Shown: in pieces, positions 1 through 9,153 of the stretch
Layout: each line of letters begins with the position of its first letter
Position numbering within the stretch: position 1 is the first letter of the stretch
Origin: CAVRXT01 sp963725655
Lineage (GTDB): Bacteria > Acidobacteriota > Terriglobia > Acidiferrales > UBA7541
Direction: 5' to 3'
NCBI GenBank assembly: GCA_963725655.1
Contig: CAVRYY010000001.1
Span: 1,240,001 to 1,304,000, forward strand
DNA length: 64,000 nt
The notes under the pieces: model-generated
What the model saw: only the letters and a program-made list of their open reading frames with translations
What the model was told of the DNA's origin: nothing
The model's database searches: none
Translations under genes and position numbers: made by a program

Positions 1-3000
1 GTCGGTGGCCCATGCAAAACCGTTGTCAACGGTAATGGGGAAACCGGTGGTCCAGCGGAAGAGCCCGGAGACGTGCCAGCCTCCGATCAGAGCGTCGAGC
101 CACGGGCCCGCACCCCCAGCGAACTTCTGACCCTTGCCGACGGGGAGATGGTAGACCCAGTTGGCGTTGGCTTGGTGGGTAGCATTGAAGTCGGAGAGTC
201 CACGCAGAGCCAGCGGATCCCAGGAATCAATGACGATACCGCCGCCATTTAGGTCGTTGCCGGTTCCGCCAGTGCCCTCGTAGGGACCCACTCGCTCGGC
301 AGCGGAAGCCTCGTCCAACGACTTGGAAAAGGTGTAGTTGAACTGTCCCAGCAGGTTCGCTCCCCAGTGGATGTTGTAGGTCACCTGCATCGCGTGGTAG
401 TCGGAGGTGCCGATATTGCGCCAGGCGTAGAGCGAGGCGAACTGATCGTGATAGAAGGTGTACGGGCCGAACTTGCTGTTGGGGACGTTCACTCCGGTGA
501 TCGAACTGGGCAAATCCATTTCGAAGAGAGCAAAAGTCTCGTTATGCAGGAAGCAAGTCCAGAGATCATAGACCGCTTGGGTGGCCGTCATGGTGCTGGG
601 GGAGGTGCCCGGTGCGCAATTGAGGTTTTGGCTGTTGAGCTGGCTTGCGGTGACGGTGCTCCACTGAGGAAACATATTCTCCCAGAACGGTATGGGCTTT
701 ATCTGGGACGTGGGCGTGTTATTGGCGGCGGCCACCGAAAGCATTTTGGCCGCCTGGAAGTAAGTCATTTTGCTGGAAGGGTCAACCACATTGGCAGGCA
801 TGGCGAGGTCCACCTGCATCGGGAGCCGCCGGCCGATACTGCCCACGTAGGCAATCTGAAGCGAAGACGTCGCCGTGACCTGGCGGGAGAGGGAGAAATT
901 GAACACGTGCGCGTACGGCGTCTTCACCGATTGATCCAGCCCCCAATTGATGGCGAAGGCGGAATTGCTGGGAGTAACCGGGAAACCGCCGGTCGGCGTG
1001 GGCCCAAAGAGGCATCCCGGGCCGTTCAATGACGCGCAAGGTGGAGGCAGGCAGGTTGGACAGGTAAAGCGCGGGGCGTTTGAGGGCGTTATCACGCCAG
1101 CCGGATTGCCGAGGTCGGTGGAAAGGCCGAAAGAACCGTGCTGATCGAAGCTGTTCACGATCGGAACGCCGAAGTGATCGTAGACGATGTTGTAGCCGGC
1201 GCGAAGCGAGAAGCGGTCCTTCTTCCCGAGAATCTTGGAGAGCAAGCCGTCGCCGGTGTCTGGCGCCCAGGCCACTGCCAACCGCGGCGAGAGATCCCGG
1301 CGGTCCCAATTCCACAAGCCCGGGCCGTGATTGGCGGGACCACCCAGGATGAAGGAAATTTCCCCAGCATCGTTGGCCGGCTGTCCCGCCGCCGCCAGTT
1401 TGGCGGTGTTGTTAAACCAGTTCGCCACGTTTTGGTTGCTGCAACCGCCGCTGGCGGCCTCGACGCATGGAGATACCTGCAAACCCTGGGTTTCGTAAGG
1501 AGGCTGCTCGAGGACCCAGCGCAGACCGTAAGTGAGCGTCAGCCGAGGCGTGACGCGCCAGGCATCCTGGCCATAAAACTCGTAATCATTGATTGCGTAA
1601 TGGCGGTGGATCGGGGTGCCCTGGGCGAGCGGGGTGCCGTTGCGGTTGAAGTTGTAAAGTCCATCGCCCTCGGCCAGAATGCCGTACAGAATGGCAGCGG
1701 CGTTGTCGTAGCTGGAGCCGAAATTGCTGTCTACGGACGGATAGCCGTTGTTACCGGGATCGAGCGGGCTAGTGGTGTTCGAAATTCCCGCGGTGTTCAG
1801 ATAGACCACGTTGGTCTGAGCATCGGAGAACGAATCTTCGTAGCTGGTGTGATTGTTGTGAATCAGAAAGACGTCGGTGCCGAACTCCAAGGTGTGATTT
1901 CCCCGAGTCCAACTCACGCTGTCGCTGATCTGGTTGACCGGCACAATGAAAATGAGCGAACGAGTAAAGGGAGTAAGGCTATCGATTTGGTCCAACTCCG
2001 CTTCCGGCTGCAGCGAGTCGCCGGCGTTCTGGCCTGCCTGGCGGATAAAGCCCCAGTGAAAATCGTTGATCAGGTTTGAGGAAATCAGCGAAGTGAGCCC
2101 TACGGTTGAGCCTTTGCTGCCGTCGAGCAGAGTGTTGGCCGCCGGTTGACCCGGGAACTGCTGCGTTTGTGGCTGACTGTCATTTTGCGTCTGGCCGCGC
2201 CAAAACAAAGTCTCCGAACCGTTGCTGGTGATATGCCAGTCGAGCCGGCTGATGTAGGTGTTGAACTTCGAATCGGCGTTGGAGGAAAACCGATAGCCTT
2301 CAATATTCAATCCATCGCCCACCGTCAGGTCGTTGGGCATCGGGTAAGCCTGCAGGACCTGCTCGACCGCCTTGTCCGGACCGATTTTGAGTGGGTCCAT
2401 GGCGGTAAGCTGGGTCGGCCCAAGCGTGCAAACTGGAGTTCCGTCGAGCGAGGAAGGATTGGGGCACGACCCAGAGCTGGAGCCCGCGGCGATGTCGTAG
2501 CTGAGGTTGCCGGTTCGGAGGCTCTGGGTCGGCACCATGCGTACCACGCTGGTGCCCTGGGCGTCGCGGCGCCCTTCGTAGTTGAGGAAGAAGAAGACCC
2601 GGTTGCGCTTGATCGGACCTCCAAAAGTGGCGCCGAAGACATTGCGCAACAGTTTGGGGGCCTGGTTAGGCTCGCCGCTGGCGCCTTGATCGGCTTTTAG
2701 AAACGTATCGTTGGCGCTGAAGATCGTATTGCGATTGTATTCGTAGGCGGAGCCGTGAAAATTGTTGGTGCCGCTCTTGGTGACGAGCCCGACCTGCGCG
2801 CCGCTGGAATAGCCGGCGTCGGCATTGGCGTCGGCGGTGGTGACGCGGAATTCCTGGACGGAGTCGGGTGGCACAGTGAGGACGCTGGTGAATGCGAAGC
2901 CGTTATTCTGGTCGTTGACGCCAATGTCGTCGAGGGTGACGTTGGATTGGTCGCTGCGCATGCCATTCACCGCGCCGCTGCGCGTATCGGTGGCGGATTG

Positions 3001-3588
3001 CTCGACCTTGAGGCCCAGGTACGTGACCCCTGGCTGGAGAGAAAGCAACTCAACGACGTTGCGATCGGGGATAGGCAATTCGGCGATTTGTTCTTCGTCG
3101 ATGGTGTTGCCGATGGACGCGTCGGTCCGATTGATCTGGGCTTCGACGGTGGCTTCGACGGTCACCGACGTGGCCACGCCCTTCAGTTGCAATCCAATGT
3201 CAAAGGTTGACGGAGTATTGACTGCGAGGGTGACGTTCGACTCTAAGAACGGGGCAAAGCCATTCGCCGCAGCCGCCAGTTGATACGTGCCGGGGGGCAA
3301 TTCGAGGAACTGGTATAGCCCGGCACTGTTGCTGGTGGCAGTTCGCCGCAGGCCCGTTTGCGCTCCGCTGAGGGTGATCTTTACTCCGGCGACAGCGGCG
3401 CCGGACGGGTCAGTAACCCTACCATTCAGCAGGCTGGTTGATTGCGCGGTCGCCACGGTTGCCAGCAACAGTAGCGCTAGCCAGCATCCAATCGCGCGCC
3501 GTGCCCGGTGCGCCCATCGAATCCTAGTTCGGTGCGTCGACTGGTGTTGCGCGCCGCTCGATCGTTGCTGGATCCGCATCATCGACAT
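1..3588 (-). CDS. TonB-dependent receptor with N-terminal carboxypeptidase-regulatory-like domain (3' end missing)
   Basis: Outer-membrane TonB-dependent transporter of the Oar-like type common in Acidobacteriota; substrate unknown. The reading frame stays open from the ATG at 3588 to the left edge (1196 residues seen), so the C-terminal part of the barrel lies outside. The start is preceded by GGGGGTG. An N-terminal basic stretch and hydrophobic segment (WLALLLLATVATAQ) form a signal peptide with a long n-region. It is followed by a regulatory-like beta-sandwich (LNGRVTDPSGAAVAGV, then NSAGLYQF) and a plug region (FHGSAYEYNRNTIFSAND). Frames were checked at both ends and in the middle (SVSWTRGNHTLEFGTDVFLI) and agree, so no net frameshift is present. 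The last visible residues, FRWTTGFPITVDNGFAWATD, are typical of this family's distal barrel strands. Three further receptors of the same family occur in this window. Confidence 0.9.
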   Translation of the reverse strand, partial: MSMMRIQQRSSGAQHQSTHRTRIRWAHRARRAIGCWLALLLLATVATAQSTSLLNGRVTDPSGAAVAGVKITLSGAQTGLRRTATSNSAGLYQFLELPPGTYQLAAAANGFAPFLESNVTLAVNTPSTFDIGLQLKGVATSVTVEATVEAQINRTDASIGNTIDEEQIAELPIPDRNVVELLSLQPGVTYLGLKVEQSATDTRSGAVNGMRSDQSNVTLDDIGVNDQNNGFAFTSVLTVPPDSVQEFRVTTADANADAGYSSGAQVGLVTKSGTNNFHGSAYEYNRNTIFSANDTFLKADQGASGEPNQAPKLLRNVFGATFGGPIKRNRVFFFLNYEGRRDAQGTSVVRMVPTQSLRTGNLSYDIAAGSSSGSCPNPSSLDGTPVCTLGPTQLTAMDPLKIGPDKAVEQVLQAYPMPNDLTVGDGLNIEGYRFSSNADSKFNTYISRLDWHITSNGSETLFWRGQTQNDSQPQTQQFPGQPAANTLLDGSKGSTVGLTSLISSNLINDFHWGFIRQAGQNAGDSLQPEAELDQIDSLTPFTRSLIFIVPVNQISDSVSWTRGNHTLEFGTDVFLIHNNHTSYEDSFSDAQTNVVYLNTAGISNTTSPLDPGNNGYPSVDSNFGSSYDNAAAILYGILAEGDGLYNFNRNGTPLAQGTPIHRHYAINDYEFYGQDAWRVTPRLTLTYGLRWVLEQPPYETQGLQVSPCVEAASGGCSNQNVANWFNNTAKLAAAGQPANDAGEISFILGGPANHGPGLWNWDRRDLSPRLAVAWAPDTGDGLLSKILGKKDRFSLRAGYNIVYDHFGVPIVNSFDQHGSFGLSTDLGNPAGVITPSNAPRFTCPTCLPPPCASLNGPGCLFGPTPTGGFPVTPSNSAFAINWGLDQSVKTPYAHVFNFSLSRQVTATSSLQIAYVGSIGRRLPMQVDLAMPANVVDPSSKMTYFQAAKMLSVAAANNTPTSQIKPIPFWENMFPQWSTVTASQLNSQNLNCAPGTSPSTMTATQAVYDLWTCFLHNETFALFEMDLPSSITGVNVPNSKFGPYTFYHDQFASLYAWRNIGTSDYHAMQVTYNIHWGANLLGQFNYTFSKSLDEASAAERVGPYEGTGGTGNDLNGGGIVIDSWDPLALRGLSDFNATHQANANWVYHLPVGKGQKFAGGAGPWLDALIGGWHVSGLFRWTTGFPITVDNGFAWATD

Positions 3589-3766
3589 AGCACCCCCGTC
3601 GAGAAGGCAAGGCCAGGCACAACCGTGAGAGAAGGAATCCACGCACGCTGTGTTTCCCATCGCGCCCGCTTGCGATTTCCCGATTTTTCGTTCGATGGAG
3701 TTCAACAAAATCCGGAGCTCGCCCGCCCCAGGTGGGCGCATTATGCCAGAAGATCATTACAAGCAA

Positions 3767-3792
3767 TATCCAAAAAAACGGGTTTTTGGATA
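3767..3792. terminator. AT-rich perfect inverted repeat downstream of the dihydropyrimidinase gene
   Basis: TATCCAAAAA and TTTTTGGATA form a perfect 10-bp stem around the 6-nt loop AACGGG, 15 nt past the hydantoinase stop. It lacks a GC-rich stem with a clean T tail, so termination is only a guess. It lies between the ends of two minus-strand units. Confidence 0.35.
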
Positions 3793-3806
3793 ATCCTACG
3801 AGGACT

Positions 3807-5198
3807 TCAGATTCCCGAATACTGCCGGCGGCGGACGAATTGGCCGCTGCCGGCTTTGCCGGTCCATTTTCCGTTGGAGAGGATTTCGCGGCCGCGCGAA
3901 AAAACGGTCTTGGTGACGCCTTTTACTTTTAGGCCCTCGAACATCGAGTAGTCCACACGCATGTGGTGGGTGGCGACACCGATCACGGCTTCTTCGTTCG
4001 GATCGAAGATCACCAGGTCGGCGTCCGAGCCCACTGCTACCGTGCCTTTGCGCGGATATAAGCCGAAAAGTTTTGCCGGGGCGGTGGCCACCAACTGCAC
4101 GAAACGGTTCACTGAAAACCGCCCGCCGGCCACGCCGCCGCTAAAAATCAAACTGAGGCGATGCTCGATTCCCGGACCGCCATTGGGAATTTTCGTGAAA
4201 TCGTCGCGGCCCAGCTCCTTTTGCTCCTTCATGCAAAATGGGCAGTGATCGGTGGAGACCACCTGCAAATCGTCCTGCGCCAGGCCTTTCCACAATTTTT
4301 CCTGGTGCCACTTTTCGCGCAAGGGTGGAGTGAAGACGTACTTGGCTCCCTCGAATCCCGGCACTTCCATATTCTCGAGAGAGAGATACAAATACTGCGG
4401 GCACGTTTCGGCATAGGCCGGTAAACCGCGGTCGCGGGCCTCGCGCACCTTTTCCAGCGCTTCGTTGCAGGAGAGATGCACGATGTAGACCGGCGCGCCG
4501 GCCATCTCCGCCAGCGCGATGGCGCGCGAAGTGGCTTCGCCCTCGGCGGTGGTGGGCCGCGTGAGCGCGTGATATTTCGGAGCGGTCTTGCCCTCCGCCA
4601 GCGCGCGCTGAACCAGAACGTCGATCGCTCCGCCGTTTTCCGCGTGCATGCAAATCATCCCGCCGTATTTCGCGGCTGCGGTCATCACCCGAAAAATCGA
4701 CGCGTCGTCCAGCATGAAAACGCCGGGATAGGCCATGAACAACTTGAACGTCGGAATGCCTTCGTTCACCAGCGCGCCCATTTCTTCGAGCTGCGCATTG
4801 CCCAGATCGGTGATGATGCAGTGGAACGCGTAATCGATTGCCGCTTTCCCTTGCGCCTTGGCCATCCAGGTATCGAAGGCGTGGCGCAGGGTCTGTCCCT
4901 TGTACTGAATGGCGAAGTCGACCAGCGTGGTGGTGCCGCCGAACGCCGCGGCGATCGTCCCGGTTTCGAAATCGTCAGCGCTGTTAGTGCCGCCAAAGGG
5001 CATGTCCAGATGGGTGTGGACGTCGATCCCGCCGGGCATCACGTAGCGCCCCGCGGCGTCGATTACTTTCGTCGCGTTCTCGACCGGCAATTGCTGCGCG
5101 ATGGCCACGATCTTCTCTCCGGCGATCCCCACGTCGGCGAAATACGTGTCTGTAGCCGTCACCACCACCCCGTTGCGGATCACCGTATCGAAACGCAT
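3807..5198 (-). CDS. hydA: Dihydropyrimidinase / D-hydantoinase
   Basis: Cytosolic zinc amidohydrolase that opens dihydrouracil, dihydrothymine or hydantoin rings to N-carbamoyl amino acids, the second step of reductive pyrimidine catabolism. The 463-residue product has the expected family length. Metal ligands are visible: H61 and H63 in VHTHLDMPFGG, the carboxylated lysine K152 in FKLFMAYPG, H185 in MHAENGG, H241 in VHLSCNEA and D317 in STDHCPF. The frame is open upstream to about 5345, but the ATG at 5198 is preferred because it follows a G-rich ribosome site and begins the conserved MRFDTVIRNG. A beta-ureidopropionase-like gene 4 kb away on the same strand would act on its product. Exact substrate (pyrimidine versus hydantoin) cannot be told from sequence. 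Confidence 0.93.
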   Translation of the reverse strand: MRFDTVIRNGVVVTATDTYFADVGIAGEKIVAIAQQLPVENATKVIDAAGRYVMPGGIDVHTHLDMPFGGTNSADDFETGTIAAAFGGTTTLVDFAIQYKGQTLRHAFDTWMAKAQGKAAIDYAFHCIITDLGNAQLEEMGALVNEGIPTFKLFMAYPGVFMLDDASIFRVMTAAAKYGGMICMHAENGGAIDVLVQRALAEGKTAPKYHALTRPTTAEGEATSRAIALAEMAGAPVYIVHLSCNEALEKVREARDRGLPAYAETCPQYLYLSLENMEVPGFEGAKYVFTPPLREKWHQEKLWKGLAQDDLQVVSTDHCPFCMKEQKELGRDDFTKIPNGGPGIEHRLSLIFSGGVAGGRFSVNRFVQLVATAPAKLFGLYPRKGTVAVGSDADLVIFDPNEEAVIGVATHHMRVDYSMFEGLKVKGVTKTVFSRGREILSNGKWTGKAGSGQFVRRRQYSGI

Positions 5199-5720
5199 AG
5201 CACCCCCCCGGTTAATCACTTGAGCCCGGCGCAATCTTAGGTCAGCACCGCTTGCGAAACAACCACCTCCTGGGAAGCGCGGCATGAGGACGGGAGCCTT
5301 TTTTTCGGACCAATGCCAGGGTATCGGCCAGCGGGAATTCCGCACCGTATATTCTGCAATTCGCCAGTATTCAGAATTCCTAAGCCATTTAGAATCCGAG
5401 ACTTAGAAATTCCAATCCCCACGGGTGCCTGTATTGGATTTTTTGGGCCTTCGCGGTTCGGGCGCGGGGTGGTGGGAGCTAGAACCGGGCGGCTGGTTGG
5501 TGGGGCGGATGTGCATGTTCTGAGTACCCATTCGCCGCGAAATTAGCAGGGCGGGAAGGAGGATGGAAGGGATCAGTTCGGTGGACATCTTGGAGGCCAG
5601 CCAGGCTGTACGATGCGTCAGGCATGTGGAAGGGGTGCAGCTTAGGTGCGGCTTACTCAAGGGCGACGTCTGCCGCAGTTGGTGACGGTGGACGTCCATT
5701 GGCTCGCCTATGATTGAACT
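5199..5720. other. Intergenic region without recognisable gene
   Basis: A 520-base stretch between the divergently oriented hydantoinase and HEGGH membrane-protein genes. It presumably carries both promoters. No convincing ORF, RNA or repeat was seen, and short ORFs here lack ribosome sites and family resemblance. Confidence 0.5.
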
Positions 5721-6314
5721 GTGAAACTCCCCGACGCCGTGACCGAACGCCTGCCGTTTCTGGAAGCGCTCGAAGAACCGTGGGAGAGAAATTCCGTGGC
5801 CGGGCTCGGAGCGTGGCTGGCTTTCTACGGACTTTTCATTTTTCAGTTGGCCCGCGGGCGCGGCCTGCTGCCGATGATCGATCTGGTCTTCGTGCCGATC
5901 CATGAGGGCGGACACCTGCTTTTTCGGTGGCTCGGGCACACGATGATGCTGCTCGGAGGGACTTTCCTGCAGCTATTTGTTCCGGCGGCGCTAGCGCTGT
6001 ACTTCGTTTTTCGGCGGCAGGTGCTGGGAACGGCGTTCTGCCTATTTTGTTTCTTCGAACAGTTTTTGCCCATTGCGACCTACATGGCCGACGCGCGAGC
6101 GCAGGAATTGCCGCTACTCACAGTGGGTGACCCGGAGTTTGTCGAGCACGACTGGTTTGCCATTTTTAATATGACGGGCTTGCTCGAGCACGACACCCAA
6201 GTGGCAGCCGTGGTGCGAGTTTGCGGTTGGGCGGGAATGTTGACGGTGGTGGGCTGGCTAGTCTGGAGGGCATTTCAGGCAGCGCGAGTGCAGGAGAAGC
6301 CGCGGGTGGGATAG
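5721..6314 (+). CDS. Small integral membrane protein with HExxH motif (M50-peptidase-like)
   Basis: A 197-residue, mostly hydrophobic protein starting at GTG. Transmembrane segments are visible near residues 27-45, 72-100, 102-120 and 165-190. The motif HEGGH (H61, E62, H65) sits at a membrane boundary and is followed by a GGTFLQLFVP segment. Both recall site-2-protease-like (M50) membrane metalloproteases, in which the two histidines and glutamate build the zinc site. No PDZ domain or NxxPxxxxDGG-type third-ligand motif was found, so protease activity is an inference and it could be an inactive relative. It stands alone between two minus-strand genes. Confidence 0.7.
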   Translation: MKLPDAVTERLPFLEALEEPWERNSVAGLGAWLAFYGLFIFQLARGRGLLPMIDLVFVPIHEGGHLLFRWLGHTMMLLGGTFLQLFVPAALALYFVFRRQVLGTAFCLFCFFEQFLPIATYMADARAQELPLLTVGDPEFVEHDWFAIFNMTGLLEHDTQVAAVVRVCGWAGMLTVVGWLVWRAFQAARVQEKPRVG

Positions 6315-6348
6315 GTAAGATTTCAGGGGAGATCGAGGAGATTTCCGG

Positions 6349-6807
6349 TTACGGCGTTTCCTGGGAGTTTGCCGGCAATCGCTCCCAAATCAATTCGAAC
6401 GTGTGGATTGTTCCGCCATCGGGCGCCGGTGGGGTAAGCAATACGATTCGCGCACCTTCAAACTTGATGCTGCGAATCAAGTCGGTGTCTACCCAATTTT
6501 GTATGGAGGATATTTCGACGTGATGGATTACTTTGTCGCCTTCGATCCGGTATCGTCCGGCATAGGCAAGAAATGTCCGGAAGGCCTCGGCTTCCTCGCC
6601 GGCAGACGCCAAGCGGGAGTCACTCGATGACAGCGGCTTTCGTCCGCCGTAGCTGATCATCGCTGTGACTCTGCCGTCCTGAGTATAGGTGAGAAAGCCG
6701 GCAGGACTTGGGCCGAACGGAGTGCCGTTTCGTTCTCCGCCAGGCGTTGAACTTGAGGCTGACACCAGTTTCCATGTGCCCACGAGTGCGTCGTGCATCT
6801 GGCTCAC
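6349..6807 (-). CDS. Lipocalin-like domain protein
   Basis: A 152-residue protein beginning MSQMHDALVGTWKLVSAS. The opening GTWKLVS, the later GFLTYTQDGRVTAMISYGGR and the closing beta-strand pattern are typical of the bacterial lipocalin-like family (Lipocalin_5 type). These are small beta-barrels thought to bind hydrophobic ligands. No signal peptide is apparent, so it is probably cytosolic. It ends 35 bases from the end of the plus-strand membrane-protein gene, so the two converge. Ligand and role are unknown. Confidence 0.75.
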   Translation of the reverse strand: MSQMHDALVGTWKLVSASSSTPGGERNGTPFGPSPAGFLTYTQDGRVTAMISYGGRKPLSSSDSRLASAGEEAEAFRTFLAYAGRYRIEGDKVIHHVEISSIQNWVDTDLIRSIKFEGARIVLLTPPAPDGGTIHTFELIWERLPANSQETP

Positions 6808-6877
6808 GCTGAGAAAACTAGAAGTGACTCGATAATTATAATCTTGACCGGAATTTCCGATTTGGGCCCGGAATTGC

Positions 6878-7867
6878 CTAGAAATGCGGGAGAATGTCGC
6901 GCTGGTAGGCGTCCAGCGTTTTCTCTTCTTCTCCGGACATCAGATAAATATTGAACTGGGTTACACCGGCGCGGGCCAGAGCCTGCAACTTCTTGCGATG
7001 GTCTTCGGCGGTGCCGAGAATGCAGAAGCGATCCACCACGTCGTCGGAGACGAATTCCGCGTTGCTGCTGCCCACTTCGCAGTGATGCAAGTAATCGTAG
7101 CCGCCGCGGCCACGAACGTAGGACGTGAGAGCCGGGGGCAATTCTTCCGGTTTATAGCGGTTAATGAGATCGATCACGTGATTCGAAACCAGGGCAGGGA
7201 ACCAGCGCACCTGTTTGCGTGCGTGCTCGAGGTCATTGGAAACCCACACCGCCGCTGCGGCCATTACTTCGATCTTGGCCGGATCGCGGCCGGCTTCCTT
7301 GGCGCCTTCGCGGACGAATCCCAGGCACCACTCGATCACGTCCGGGTCGGCGAGCTGCAGGATCACGCCGTCGCCGATTTTGCCGGCGAGGTTCAGCGCC
7401 TTCGGGCCGTAGGCCGCGATCCATACACGAGGCACTCCGCCGGTGGCCCATGGCAGGCGCGCGGGACGGCCGTCGTATTCAATCTCGCGGCCGGCGGTCA
7501 GGTCCCGGAATTTCGCCACGGTCTCTTCCAAATTTTCCAGGGTGGTGGGTTTCTTGCCCAGAACGCGCCGGGAACTGTCGCCGCGCCCGATTCCCAGTTC
7601 CATGCGGCCATGCGAGATCAAGTTCAGAGTGGCAAAAAGGCTGGAGGTAACGGTGACGTCGCGCACCGCCGGGTTGGTCACACAGGTGCCCAGGTGCATC
7701 TTGGTGGTGCTGGTGGCCATCAACGTCAGCAGCGGATACGGTTCCTTCCAGATTACGTGCGAATCGAAAATCCAGCCATACTGAAAGCCCGCTTGCTCGC
7801 CTCGCCGCGTCAATTCCAGAATGCGTTCGACCGAGACGTCGCCTTTCAAGGTGATCCCGAATTCCAT
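6878..7867 (-). CDS. LLM-class flavin/F420-dependent oxidoreductase
   Basis: Luciferase-like (TIM-barrel) oxidoreductase of 329 residues using FMN or coenzyme F420. Recognisable features are the opening MEFGITLKGDVSVERILEL, GELGIGRGD-like text (MELGIGRGDSSRRVLG), PRVWIAAYGPKALNLAG and a closing region ending DILPHF. The ATG at 7867 is chosen because GGAGGGAG lies 7 bases upstream; the open frame extends further but without support. Its position between a dihydropyrimidinase and a ureidopropionase-like gene on the same strand suggests a role in pyrimidine or hydantoin breakdown. That role is inferred from context only, and the cofactor cannot be settled from sequence alone. Confidence 0.85.
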   Translation of the reverse strand: MEFGITLKGDVSVERILELTRRGEQAGFQYGWIFDSHVIWKEPYPLLTLMATSTTKMHLGTCVTNPAVRDVTVTSSLFATLNLISHGRMELGIGRGDSSRRVLGKKPTTLENLEETVAKFRDLTAGREIEYDGRPARLPWATGGVPRVWIAAYGPKALNLAGKIGDGVILQLADPDVIEWCLGFVREGAKEAGRDPAKIEVMAAAAVWVSNDLEHARKQVRWFPALVSNHVIDLINRYKPEELPPALTSYVRGRGGYDYLHHCEVGSSNAEFVSDDVVDRFCILGTAEDHRKKLQALARAGVTQFNIYLMSGEEEKTLDAYQRDILPHF

Positions 7868-8153
7868 GGCAAGCTCCCTCCGCCGCGGAAGCGTGTGCAT
7901 GCGCGGCTCGCGAGAGTATACATCTACGGCGAAAGCAACTTGATTGCCGGTTGGGGAGATAGTTTCCAAATGAGAAGCGTCCTGGGAGCCATGAACGCGT
8001 GCCCGGTGAGCGGAACCTTGGGCGTGGTGCAGACGTCTAAGCAGTCGTGGACATTCGTTCTGCTAAGATGGCAGCGCAGATTGAGCCAGCGCGGCGCAGT
8101 TATGGACCGTGCACGCCCCATGGGTTAGAAGTAAACTGGAAGGCCTGAATCAT

Positions 8154-8633
8154 ATGAAAATTCTTTGTGGCATTTTCGTGGCCGGCGCGCTGGCTCTTTT
8201 TCTGGGGCCGATGCGCTGGACGCCTTTGTGGATAGATCCGCAATGGATCGCGGCGGTACTGTTGGGATTCGTGATCGTCGGCGTGCTGTTCGCCTGGTTT
8301 GAAAAAGAAGATCCTTCCCGCCCCGATGCTTCCTATTCACCCCGGTTTTATTTATGGATCGTCGCACTGCTTCCGTGGCTGATGGCGGCGGGTGTGAAGG
8401 CGAACTCGCTTCTGGATACTTCGACCGCGGAAATCCATCATCAGACCGTGATCAGTTCCGAAGCCGGCATGTACCGAACCAAGATGCGAGTTACATCCTG
8501 GCGGCCGGCCCGAGAATCGGAAAATGTGAGGACCGATCCGGGCAAGAGCTGCGCGGCCGGATCGCCTATTTCGATTGAAATCCGGTCGGGAGCGCTGAAG
8601 CTACCGTGGTTCAGCGGGGTTTCCTGCCGGTAG
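8154..8633 (+). CDS. Hypothetical membrane protein
   Basis: A 159-residue protein from the ATG at 8154 (MKILCGIFVAGALALFLG), preceded by GGAAGG. Three hydrophobic segments (about residues 3-17, 30-47 and 70-87) are followed by a soluble C-terminal half rich in charged and Ser/Thr residues. I recognise no family. It lies opposite to the surrounding pyrimidine-degradation genes and converges on the secreted protein at 8698. Confidence 0.6.
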   Translation: MKILCGIFVAGALALFLGPMRWTPLWIDPQWIAAVLLGFVIVGVLFAWFEKEDPSRPDASYSPRFYLWIVALLPWLMAAGVKANSLLDTSTAEIHHQTVISSEAGMYRTKMRVTSWRPARESENVRTDPGKSCAAGSPISIEIRSGALKLPWFSGVSCR

Positions 8634-8697
8634 GATTGGATCGCTGTTTGGTAACCGCCAGGCGAGAGAAGGGGAGCGAGGACTAGCGCGGCAAAAA

Positions 8698-9153
8698 CTA
8701 GAAGCCGCGGCGCAAGTCCGGCATGTGCGGCAAGGCTACCTCCATCACTGCGCCGTAGTCGCCTAGCTTCACGCGAATCATCTGTGCTGGACCTACGTCG
8801 CGGGAATACCACTCGGATGAAGGAATCAGTTTCCCGCTCACGGTGGGATCGTCGCTGTGCAAATCGTCACCGGCGTGCGTGAGCGTGGTGGGGTCGACCT
8901 CGTAAACCGTGCGGGCTTTTAGATCGAGCATCAGATAACGCCGCGACAACAGCACCAATATCAGGTTTTTCTTTTTCTCCGCCTGGTACACGTTCCAGAT
9001 TTTCAGCGGGCGATCGGCCAGTTTCAGCTGCACGCCATCCACCGGCTTCCAGACCAACGCCTCCGAATCGCGCGCCAGCGCCGCGGTAGCCAGCCAGAGC
9101 GCCAGCGCCAAAGCCGCGGCGATTCTTGAAAAGCGAGCGGTACTGTGAATCAA
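8698..9153 (-). CDS. Hypothetical secreted protein, translationally coupled to the nitrilase gene
   Basis: A 151-residue protein with a clear signal peptide (IAAALALALWLATAALA) and a small beta-rich mature domain; family not recognised. It starts at TTG, and this TTG overlaps the nitrilase stop codon as TTGA, with GAAGGTG upstream as ribosome site. Translational coupling is therefore likely. Mature text includes KPVDGVQLKLADRPLKIWNVY and a closing DYGAVMEVALPHMPDLRRGF. Co-expression with the cytosolic nitrilase is implied by the overlap, but a functional link is unknown. Confidence 0.65.
   Translation of the reverse strand: MIHSTARFSRIAAALALALWLATAALARDSEALVWKPVDGVQLKLADRPLKIWNVYQAEKKKNLILVLLSRRYLMLDLKARTVYEVDPTTLTHAGDDLHSDDPTVSGKLIPSSEWYSRDVGPAQMIRVKLGDYGAVMEVALPHMPDLRRGF

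Noticed and set aside
367..2700. Several plus-strand ORFs over the left-edge receptor
   Set aside because: They lie opposite an uninterrupted receptor frame that runs off the window; none resembles a known protein.
6884..8128. 414-codon ORF antisense to the LLM oxidoreductase gene
   Set aside because: Low-complexity His/Gly/Ala/Arg composition typical of an antisense frame; the opposite strand has a recognised enzyme with a ribosome site.
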